Source: Hyphomicrobiales bacterium (lineage in GTDB: Bacteria > Pseudomonadota > Alphaproteobacteria > Rhizobiales > Rhizobiaceae). From it: a stretch of DNA of 64,000 nt. Position numbers and translations under genes: made by a program. Location: assembly GCA_900473185.1 (NCBI GenBank), contig UCKU01000005.1:1-64000 (forward strand), read 5' to 3'. Every line of letters begins with the position of its first letter. Within the stretch, counting starts at the first letter, position 1. Positions 57,184 through 64,000 of the stretch are shown one piece after another. The notes below the pieces were generated by a model. The model searched no databases, was not told where the DNA came from, and worked only from the letters and a program-made list of their open reading frames with translations.

Positions 57184-57702
57184 TCAAATCTCGCGCTCGA
57201 AGAACATCAGGATCGGCTTCAGATCATCAGGGATCTCGTAGTAGGCGTCTCGCTCGCGAAAACCCAGGCGGCGATATAGCTTCTGCGCAGCGACCTGCCG
57301 ATGGCCAGTATCAAGCCGCATCATCCGGTAGCCATCCTTCTTGGCCTGTGCAAGGGACGCTTCGCAGAGTGCCTGCGCCGCGCCACTGCCGCGTGCCCGC
57401 TCGGAAACGAAGAGCCGCTTCATCTCCGATACGCCCGGCGCGATCTCGTGCTGCATCACGCAGCCGACACTCTCTCCATCCAGCCGCGCCAGAAACATTG
57501 CCCCTTGTGGTCTTGCATGGATCTTCGGCAGGTCGGCGAGCATCGCCTCGAACTTTTCCGGACTGTAGTAAAGTTCTATCTGCGCCCGCTCGTCGGGATA
57601 GTTGTCGTAAAGCCATTGTCGGAAGGCGCGGCTGAGATGCCGAACGGCATCAATCTCTTCCGGGCTTTCCGCAAGCCCGACCGACAGGTTCCCCATCTGC
57701 AA
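57184..57702 (-). CDS. GNAT family N-acetyltransferase
   Basis: A 172-residue acetyltransferase with GNAT motif A visible as MKRLFVSERARGSGAAQALC (acetyl-CoA pyrophosphate loop RARGSG) and a motif B region RLDTGHRQVAAQKLYRRLGF. The substrate is unknown; similar proteins acetylate amino acids, polyamines or antibiotics. The start has no strong ribosome-binding site in view. It lies directly upstream of the binding-protein gene and could be co-transcribed with it. Confidence 0.88.
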   Translation of the reverse strand: MQMGNLSVGLAESPEEIDAVRHLSRAFRQWLYDNYPDERAQIELYYSPEKFEAMLADLPKIHARPQGAMFLARLDGESVGCVMQHEIAPGVSEMKRLFVSERARGSGAAQALCEASLAQAKKDGYRMMRLDTGHRQVAAQKLYRRLGFRERDAYYEIPDDLKPILMFFEREI

Positions 57703-57930
57703 TGCCTCCCCGAACTCCCCTTGTCCTTACCACGACGGACTGCGCCCCGCCATCGGCATCTCGGCGGATCGAAGCTGGCCCATGGCGTCGTAGCGGTCGG
57801 ACCCATGATGCGCCGAGCCGAAAGGAGCAAATACCATCCTGCCATGCTCCATTCACCAATTCCCAGAATCGCTGTGACATCGGGCTGTCATCCCTGATAA
57901 ACTCCCCGAAAAAATCGAGGGAAACATCCG

Positions 57931-58608
57931 TTGCGCATCCTGCTTACCGAAGACAATATCGCGCTGGCCGACGGCCTGTCGGCGATCTTGCGCGGCACGG
58001 GCCATGCGGTGGATGTCGTCCATGACGGGGCTTCGGCCAATGCCGTCATCGCGGCGGAAAATTTCGATCTCGTCATTCTCGATCTGAACCTTCCCGAAAT
58101 GGACGGGCTCGATGTGCTGCGCGCCATGCGCTCCCGCGGCAGCCGGGCTGCCGTGCTGATCCTGACGGCCCGCGGCTCGCCGGAAGAGCGTGTGAAGGGG
58201 CTGGATCTCGGTGCCGACGACTACCTCATCAAGCCCTTCGACATCGCCGAATTCGAAGCCCGTGTGCGCGTGCTTCTCCGCCGCCAAGCCGGTTTGCATT
58301 CCTCGACAGTCAGCTTCGGATCGATCTCACTCGACCTGAATTCTCGCGCCTTTTCGGCCGGTGCCACGCCGCTCGACATCCCCTCCCGTGAGCTCGGCTT
58401 GCTCGAAATTCTTTTCATGCGCGCAGGCAAGGTCGTCGCCAAGGAAGCGATCATGCAGTCGCTGACTGCCTTCGATGACGACATCTCCGCCAATGCCATC
58501 GAGCAATATGTCAGCCGCCTGAGAAAGAGGCTTTCGCCGCATGGCCTGACAGTAAAAACCGCTCGCGGCATCGGCTATTATCTCGACAAGCTGCCCGAGG
58601 CCTCATGA
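57931..58608 (+). CDS. OmpR-family response regulator (TctD/QseB-like)
   Basis: A 225-residue regulator. The receiver domain (1-115) has E7/D8, phospho-acceptor D51 in LVILDLNLPEMDG and K in DYLIKPFD. The C-terminal winged helix runs from about 125 to 222, with SRELGLLEILFMRAGK and AIEQYVSRLRKRL. The start is TTG with GAGGGA upstream. It overlaps the kinase gene by ATGA, forming a classical two-gene system of the QseB/TctD branch. Confidence 0.93.
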   Translation: MRILLTEDNIALADGLSAILRGTGHAVDVVHDGASANAVIAAENFDLVILDLNLPEMDGLDVLRAMRSRGSRAAVLILTARGSPEERVKGLDLGADDYLIKPFDIAEFEARVRVLLRRQAGLHSSTVSFGSISLDLNSRAFSAGATPLDIPSRELGLLEILFMRAGKVVAKEAIMQSLTAFDDDISANAIEQYVSRLRKRLSPHGLTVKTARGIGYYLDKLPEAS

Positions 58609-59987
58609 CGGCTGCCTATTCGCTCCGGCGCCGACTGCTTTTCTGGCTGCTCATCTCCACCGCCGTTATCGGCACGCTGGCGCTTGCCGATACCTGGAGC
58701 GAAGCCGTCCAGACCTCGAACATCGTTTCCGACCGCGTGTTGGCCGGCTCGGCGCTGGCCATTGCCGAACGTGTCGTCGTCGCCGAAGACGGCACGCTTG
58801 AGGTCGATATTCCCTATGTCGCGCTGGAAATGCTGACATCGGCGGCGCAGGACCGCGTCTTCTACCGTGTCGACGGCCCGCCCGGAAACTTTATCACCGG
58901 TTATCAGGCGCTGCCGGTATTGAAGGAAACGCAGGGCGATACGGCTGCCTTTGCCGACGACATTTTCCGCGGCGAACCGATCCGTGTGGCGACATTGGGA
59001 CGCTCCGCCTCGACCGGCATCCGCTCTGTGCCCTTCGTCGTCACCGTCGCCGAAACCACCATTGCCCGCCGTCAGCTGGCGCAGGCAATCCTCGTCCGCT
59101 CGGCGCTGCGCCTCGCCGTCATGATAGCCGGTGCCGCCGTCATCGTCTGGATTTCGGTTACGGTGGCGCTACGGCCGCTCTACAAACTCGGCGACGCTAT
59201 CGGCGAGCGCAACCCCGACGACCTGCACCCGATCGAGCAATCCGTTCCGAGCGAGGTGCAGCCACTTGTCGATACGGTGAACTCCTTCATGGTGCGCCTG
59301 CAATCGGCGCTTGATGCGCTGCGCAATTTCACCGGCAATGCCAGCCACCAGCTCCGCACGCCGCTTACGATCATCCGCACACAGCTTGCTCTTTCAGCTC
59401 GCGCCGGTTCCCTCGACGAGGCGCAACATGCCGCACTCAAAGGCGATCAGGCTGTTGCCCACGCCGAGCGCATCCTTGCCCAGCTCCTGCTGATGGCCAA
59501 GATCGATGCCGCAACCGCCAAGGAAGCGCTGACGGTCTCGGCCATCGATCTCACGGCCATTGCCCAGGAGATCACCGGCGAGCAGATCCCCCGCGCTGCC
59601 GAAGCCGGCATCGATCTCGGCTTTGAGGGCGAAGCGCCTGCGATGATCCGCGCCGAACCGCTGCTGATCGGCGAGATGCTGCGCAATCTTGCCGGCAATG
59701 CCATCGCCTATGCCGGCAAGGGTGCGGAAGTGACTGTCCGTATCATGGAGGATGCGGAAACGGTCAGGCTGGAAGTCGAGGATAACGGCCCCGGCATTCC
59801 ACCCGAAAAGCTGGAAGCTGTCAGAAAGCGTTTCTCCCGCGGCAATGAGTCCGGCGCGCCCGGCGCCGGTCTCGGCCTGCCGATCGTCGAGGAAATCGCC
59901 AATCTTTTCAATGCGAGACTTGCACTGATACCGGGCCGTAACGGCAGGGGTCTGAAGGCATCAGTGACGTTCAACAGAGCCGCCTGA
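58605..59987 (+). CDS. Sensor histidine kinase with 2CSK_N domain (TctE-like)
   Basis: A 460-residue kinase. It has helix 1 (LLFWLLISTAVIGTLAL), a periplasmic 2CSK_N sensor of about 130 residues, helix 2 (LAVMIAGAAVIVWISVTVAL), HAMP, HisKA with H248 in ASHQLRTPL, and an ATPase domain with N-box NLAGNAIAYAG, DNGPGIP and GAGLGLPIV. All phosphotransfer motifs are intact. 2CSK_N sensors of the TctE type respond to tricarboxylates, sometimes through a periplasmic binding protein, which fits the binding-protein gene nearby. Confidence 0.93.
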   Translation: MTAAYSLRRRLLFWLLISTAVIGTLALADTWSEAVQTSNIVSDRVLAGSALAIAERVVVAEDGTLEVDIPYVALEMLTSAAQDRVFYRVDGPPGNFITGYQALPVLKETQGDTAAFADDIFRGEPIRVATLGRSASTGIRSVPFVVTVAETTIARRQLAQAILVRSALRLAVMIAGAAVIVWISVTVALRPLYKLGDAIGERNPDDLHPIEQSVPSEVQPLVDTVNSFMVRLQSALDALRNFTGNASHQLRTPLTIIRTQLALSARAGSLDEAQHAALKGDQAVAHAERILAQLLLMAKIDAATAKEALTVSAIDLTAIAQEITGEQIPRAAEAGIDLGFEGEAPAMIRAEPLLIGEMLRNLAGNAIAYAGKGAEVTVRIMEDAETVRLEVEDNGPGIPPEKLEAVRKRFSRGNESGAPGAGLGLPIVEEIANLFNARLALIPGRNGRGLKASVTFNRAA

Positions 59988-60095
59988 AAGCCGTCACTGC
60001 GTTAACCTTTCCGCCTTGCATTCTTTCGCTGCATTGCACACACTGGCTTTGGGAACAGCTAAGCCGATCAACGGCCCGCGGACAAAAAGAGCAAT

Positions 60096-63000
60096 ATGTC
60101 GATCAAAGCCAGCATCTATCATCTGACCCATTATCAGTATGACAAACCGGTCCGCCTCGGCCCACAGATCATCCGCCTGAAGCCGGCCTCGCATTCGAAG
60201 ACGCGGGTCTTGAGCCATTCTCTGAAGGTCACGCCGTCGAACCACTTCGTGAATCTGCAGCAGGATCCTTACGGCAACTACCTCGCACGCTTCGTCTTTC
60301 CCGAACCGGTGACTGAATTCAAGATCGAGGTCGATCTCGTTGCCGACATGACGGTCTATAATCCCTTCGATTTCTTCGTCGAGGAGGAAGCGACGAAGTG
60401 GCCCTTCAACTACCCGGAATCGCTCCGTGAAGATCTCTCGATCTACATGATGCCTGAGCCGGCTGGCCCGCGCCTGAAGGCACTCCTTCCGACGCTCGAC
60501 TGGTCGCCCGATCAGCCGACGGTGGACATGATCGTCGGTCTCAATGCCCGTCTGCAGCGGCAGATCGGTTATGTCATCCGCATGGAAGCCGGCGTCCAGA
60601 CGCCGGAGGAGACGCTGGAAACCGCCAAGGGCTCCTGCCGCGACACCAGCTGGCTGCTCGTGCAGATTCTGCGCCATCTCGGGCTCGCCGCCCGCTTCGT
60701 CTCCGGCTATCTCATCCAGTTGGCGCCGGACCTGAAAGCACTCGATGGCCCCTCGGGTACCGAGGTCGATTTCACCGATCTGCATGCCTGGGCGGAGGTC
60801 TATCTGCCCGGCGCCGGTTGGGTCGGTCTCGATCCGACATCAGGCCTGCTGACCGGCGAAAGCCACATTCCGCTCGCCGCCACGCCGCATTACAGCAATG
60901 CCGCCCCGATCTCCGGCGGTTATTTCGGCGAGGCCGAAACCGAATTCGCCTTCGACATGAAGGTCTCCCGCGTCGCCGAGCATCCGCGCATCACCAAACC
61001 CTTCTCCGATGAAAGCTGGGACGAGCTCAACCAGCTCGGTGAGAAGGTCGACCGCGTCCTCGAAGCCGAGGATGTGCGTCTGACGATGGGCGGCGAGCCG
61101 ACTTTCGTCTCCATCGACGATTTCCAGTCCGAGGAATGGAACACCGCCGCTGTTGGCCCAACCAAGCGCGAAAAGGCCGACAACCTGATCCGCAGGCTGC
61201 AGGAGCGCTTCGCTCCCGGCGGCTTCCTGCATTACGGCCAAGGTAAATGGTATCCCGGCGAAAGCCTGCCGCGCTGGACCTTCTCTCTCTACTGGCGCCG
61301 GGACGGCAAACCGATCTGGCAGAACCTCGATCTGATCGCTACCGAAGGCAAGGATACCGGCGTCAAGGCCGAGGATGCGGAAAAGCTCCTGACGGCGATT
61401 GCCAGGGAACTGGCAATCAAGCCCGACATGGTGCAGCCCGCTTACGAGGACCCTGCAGACTGGATCATCAAGGAAGGCAGCCTTCCCGAAAATGTCGATC
61501 CATCCAATTCGAAGCTGAAGGACCCCGAGGAGCGAAACCGCATTGCCCGCGTCTTCGCCCGCGGCCTCACCGTGCCGACGGGTTATGTCCTTCCCGTTCA
61601 GGTATGGAATGCCAAGGCCGCCGCAAGCCGCGCCTGGGTCAGCGAAAAATGGCGCACGCGCCGCGGAAAGATCTTCCTTGTACCGGGTGACAGCCCGATC
61701 GGTTATCGCCTGCCACTCGGCACGCTGCCCTATGTCCCGCCGGCGCGCTACCCTTATATCCACCCCGCAGATCCGTCGATCCCGCGCCCGCCGTTGCCTG
61801 ACGTCTTCGTGCCCGCCGGCCGCGCCATGCCAGAAGCATCGTTCCAGACGGACGAAAGCCACGCCGTCCGTGTCGAACAGACCCTTGGCGACATAGGCGG
61901 CGCCGTGCGCACTGCCTTGTCGGTCGAACCGCGCGAAGGCAGGCTCTGCGTCTTCATGCCGCCGGTCGAGCGCGTCGAGGATTATCTGGAGCTGATCGCC
62001 GCTGCCGAAAACGCCGCTGCCGAACTTAAGCTTCCCGTTCACATCGAAGGCTACCCGCCGCCGCAGGACGAGCGCATCAACGTCATCCGCGTCGCCCCCG
62101 ATCCAGGCGTCATCGAAGTCAATATCCACCCGGCTTCCAACTGGCAGGATTGCGTCGACATCACAACCGCGATCTACGAGGAAGCGCGGGCCACCCGGCT
62201 CGGCGCCGACAAGTTCATGGTCGATGGTCGTCACACCGGCACCGGCGGCGGCAACCACGTCGTTGTCGGCGCCGCCAATCCAAACAACAGCCCCTTCCTG
62301 CGCCGCCCGGACCTGCTGAAGAGCATCATTCTCCACTGGCAGCGCCATCCCTCGCTCTCCTACCTCTTTTCCGGCATGTTCATCGGTCCGACCAGCCAGG
62401 CGCCGCGCATTGACGAGGCCCGCCACGACAGCCTCTACGAGCTGGAGATCGCGATGGCGCAGGTCGGAGCGCCGGGTCGCGGTCAACTGCCGCTGCCCTG
62501 GCTCGTCGACCGACTGTTCCGAAATCTCCTGACCGATGTCACCGGCAACACTCACCGTGCCGAGATCTGCATCGACAAGCTGTTCTCCCCGGATGGCCCG
62601 ACTGGACGGCTCGGCCTCATCGAGTTCCGCGGCTTTGAGATGCCGCCGAACGCACGTATGTCGCTTGCCCAGCAATTGCTGGTGCGCGCGCTGATCGCCC
62701 GCTTTTGGAAGAACCCCGCCGATGGCAAGTTCGTCCGCTGGGGTACGACCCTGCACGACCGTTTCATGCTGCCGCATTTCGTCTGGACCGATTTCCTCGA
62801 CGTGCTCGCAGACCTGCGCGAAAACGGCTTCGACCTCAGCCCCGAATGGTTCAAGGCGCAGCTCGAATTCCGCTTCCCCTTCTGCGGCGAGGTCGAATAC
62901 GAGGGCTCGAAGCTGGAACTGCGCCAGGCGCTGGAGCCCTGGCACGTCATGGGCGAGGAAGGCGCGCCGGGCGGCACTGTCCGGTACGTCGACAGCTCCG

Positions 63001-63422
63001 TCGAGCGCCTTCAGGTTCGGCTCGAAACGAACAACGCCTCGCGCTACATCGTCACCTGCAATGGCCGAATCGTACCGCTGATGCCGACGGGCACATCTGG
63101 CGTGTCCGTCGCAGGCGTGCGTTTCAAGGCCTGGCAGCCCGCTTCCGGCCTGCACCCTGTGCTGCCGGTGAATACGCCTTTGACTTTTGATATTTATGAT
63201 ACATGGTCGAAACGTTCGATCGGCGGCTGCATCTATCACGTTGCCCATCCGGGTGGTCGGAATTATGAAACCTTCCCGGTCAACGGCAACGAAGCGGAAG
63301 CGCGGCGGCTTGCCCGTTTCGAACCGTGGGGACATACGGCGGGTGGTTATATTCCGCGCGCCGAAACGGTTTCGCCTGAATTCCCGCTCACGCTGGATCT
63401 GAGGCGGCCCGCTGGAATTTGA
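60096..63422 (+). CDS. Transglutaminase-like protein fused to DUF2126
   Basis: An 1108-residue protein. The N-terminal bacterial transglutaminase domain opens with [20 protein letters not shown]. Its catalytic triad is C181 in GSCRDTSW, H230 in DLHAWAEVY and D246 in GLDPTSG. From about residue 320 comes DUF2126 ([20 protein letters not shown], then [10 protein letters not shown] and [19 protein letters not shown]), a family thought to resemble glutamine-synthetase or amidoligase-like enzymes. There is no signal peptide. The gene is followed after 14 bases by a circularly permuted ATP-grasp gene, the typical peptide-ligase neighbourhood. The role is unproven. Confidence 0.9.
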   Translation: MSIKASIYHLTHYQYDKPVRLGPQIIRLKPASHSKTRVLSHSLKVTPSNHFVNLQQDPYGNYLARFVFPEPVTEFKIEVDLVADMTVYNPFDFFVEEEATKWPFNYPESLREDLSIYMMPEPAGPRLKALLPTLDWSPDQPTVDMIVGLNARLQRQIGYVIRMEAGVQTPEETLETAKGSCRDTSWLLVQILRHLGLAARFVSGYLIQLAPDLKALDGPSGTEVDFTDLHAWAEVYLPGAGWVGLDPTSGLLTGESHIPLAATPHYSNAAPISGGYFGEAETEFAFDMKVSRVAEHPRITKPFSDESWDELNQLGEKVDRVLEAEDVRLTMGGEPTFVSIDDFQSEEWNTAAVGPTKREKADNLIRRLQERFAPGGFLHYGQGKWYPGESLPRWTFSLYWRRDGKPIWQNLDLIATEGKDTGVKAEDAEKLLTAIARELAIKPDMVQPAYEDPADWIIKEGSLPENVDPSNSKLKDPEERNRIARVFARGLTVPTGYVLPVQVWNAKAAASRAWVSEKWRTRRGKIFLVPGDSPIGYRLPLGTLPYVPPARYPYIHPADPSIPRPPLPDVFVPAGRAMPEASFQTDESHAVRVEQTLGDIGGAVRTALSVEPREGRLCVFMPPVERVEDYLELIAAAENAAAELKLPVHIEGYPPPQDERINVIRVAPDPGVIEVNIHPASNWQDCVDITTAIYEEARATRLGADKFMVDGRHTGTGGGNHVVVGAANPNNSPFLRRPDLLKSIILHWQRHPSLSYLFSGMFIGPTSQAPRIDEARHDSLYELEIAMAQVGAPGRGQLPLPWLVDRLFRNLLTDVTGNTHRAEICIDKLFSPDGPTGRLGLIEFRGFEMPPNARMSLAQQLLVRALIARFWKNPADGKFVRWGTTLHDRFMLPHFVWTDFLDVLADLRENGFDLSPEWFKAQLEFRFPFCGEVEYEGSKLELRQALEPWHVMGEEGAPGGTVRYVDSSVERLQVRLETNNASRYIVTCNGRIVPLMPTGTSGVSVAGVRFKAWQPASGLHPVLPVNTPLTFDIYDTWSKRSIGGCIYHVAHPGGRNYETFPVNGNEAEARRLARFEPWGHTAGGYIPRAETVSPEFPLTLDLRRPAGI

Positions 63423-63436
63423 AGAAACTGGGTCTG

Positions 63437-64000
63437 ATGGGCAAGAAGCCTGCACTGGAACTGAGGGACGAAATCGAAGAACGCGCCGGCGCGGATGCGG
63501 TCTTCGATTATGAGCCCTTGCCCGGCATCGCCGACGAGATGGTGGACAATAACGGCACTATCCGGCCGGTCTGGCAGCGCTTCCTCGCCCATCTGAACAT
63601 CATGCCGGAAAAGGATCTGGCCGAGCGGTTCGCCCGCGCCGACCGCTATCTGCGCGACGCCGGCGTCTTTTACCGGGCTTACGGTGCCAAGGGCAGCGGC
63701 GAGCGCGCCTGGCCGCTCTCCCACATTCCGGTGCTGATTGACGAGCGTGAATGGCAGGCTCTTTCGGCAGGCCTCGTGCAGCGCGCCAATCTCCTCGAAG
63801 CGATGGTTGCCGATATCTACGGCGACAACAAACTCGTCGAGGAGGGCATCGTCCCGCCCGCCCTCATTGCTGCCAATCCGGAATTCCAGCGACCTCTGGT
63901 TGGCGTAAAACCGGCAACCGGGCATTATCTGCATTTCTGCGCCTTCGAGATCGGCCGTGGCCCTGACGGTAATTGGTGGGTACTGGCCGACCGCACGCAG
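63437..64000 (+). CDS. Circularly permuted ATP-grasp protein, partial
   Basis: The first 188 residues of a protein continuing past the window. It begins MGKKPALELRDEIEERAGAD, then FDYEPLPGIADEMVD, WQRFLAHLNIM, FYRAYGAKGSGERAWPLSHI, MVADIYGDNKLVEEGIVPP and, near the edge, FCAFEIGRGPDGNWWVLADRTQ. These match the DUF404/DUF407-type circularly permuted ATP-grasp group (often followed by an alpha-E domain). It is 14 bases after the transglutaminase-DUF2126 gene, so it is coupled. The full length is typically much longer. Confidence 0.85.
   Translation, partial: MGKKPALELRDEIEERAGADAVFDYEPLPGIADEMVDNNGTIRPVWQRFLAHLNIMPEKDLAERFARADRYLRDAGVFYRAYGAKGSGERAWPLSHIPVLIDEREWQALSAGLVQRANLLEAMVADIYGDNKLVEEGIVPPALIAANPEFQRPLVGVKPATGHYLHFCAFEIGRGPDGNWWVLADRTQ

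Noticed and set aside
50793..59987. Treating the two-component system at 57931-59987 as the regulator of tctCBA
   Set aside because: The kinase is TctE-like, but the loci are separated by about 4 kb with hxlR, a methyltransferase and a different binding protein between; the link is possible but unsupported.
60840..63455. An 871-codon open frame on the minus strand
   Set aside because: Antisense to the transglutaminase-DUF2126 gene, with low-complexity composition typical of shadow frames.

Overview
This is a GC-rich chromosomal window from an alphaproteobacterium of the Rhizobiaceae, most likely Rhizobium. The evidence is of several kinds. Two RIME-type intergenic mosaic repeats are present, an element known from rhizobia. 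There are homologues of Brucella/rhizobial Omp10, GapR (DUF2312), CpdR and homospermidine synthase. An hsp20 gene carries a ROSE-like leader and an RpoH-type promoter. One intergenic RNA gene resembles the rhizobial alpha-r14 anti-Shine-Dalgarno sRNAs. Most of the window is core genome: no phage genes, transposases, CRISPR arrays or plasmid functions were seen.

Layout. 1-3.7 kb: an inverted-repeat cluster, a PhyH-type dioxygenase, and a LysR regulator divergent from a tautomerase/cupin/DUF4865 operon. 3.7-9.4 kb: pyruvate kinase coupled to a DUF1036 protein, then N-formylglutamate amidohydrolase, DUF1244 and gapR on the other strand, then a large DUF882 (M15-like) envelope protein. 9.5-18.7 kb: a sigma-54 response regulator, pepF, the pabB/pabC/YciI cluster, a DUF3445 protein, homospermidine synthase and omp10. 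18.8-31 kb: an exported nucleotidase with a LysM tail, hemH, an SPFH/NfeD pair, kdsD, an outer-membrane barrel, galU, a lytic transglycosylase and an SGNH-hydrolase gene flanked by RIME repeats. 31-38 kb: gltD and gltB. 38-48.8 kb: threonine aldolase, a LysR/bile-acid-symporter divergon, hsp20, two candidate sRNA genes, a lysophospholipase, a histidinol-phosphatase-type IMPase, a second N-formylglutamate amidohydrolase, cpdR, tRNA-Val and several small proteins. 49-54 kb: a TerC/DUF475 membrane protein with a long leader, a DUF1127 microprotein and a tctCBA tricarboxylate transporter. 54-60 kb: an HxlR regulator, a methyltransferase, and a periplasmic binding protein near a TctDE-like two-component system. 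60-64 kb: the start of the transglutaminase-DUF2126 / circularly permuted ATP-grasp cluster, cut by the window end.

The themes are central carbon and nitrogen metabolism (pyk, gltBD, pab, hss, hemH), envelope biogenesis (galU, kdsD, MltB-like, LysM, Omp10, DUF882) and regulation. The most interesting unexplained elements are RNA-level: an alpha-r14-like sRNA at about 44.98-45.06 kb, an orphan three-hairpin sRNA candidate at about 42.1-42.2 kb, the ROSE-like hsp20 leader and the structured leader before DUF475. At protein level the best candidate for a poorly described system is the transglutaminase/ATP-grasp cluster at the right edge.

All product names come from reading motifs and recalling families; no database search was run. 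Start codons were picked from ribosome-binding sites, overlaps and family length, and are flagged where ambiguous.
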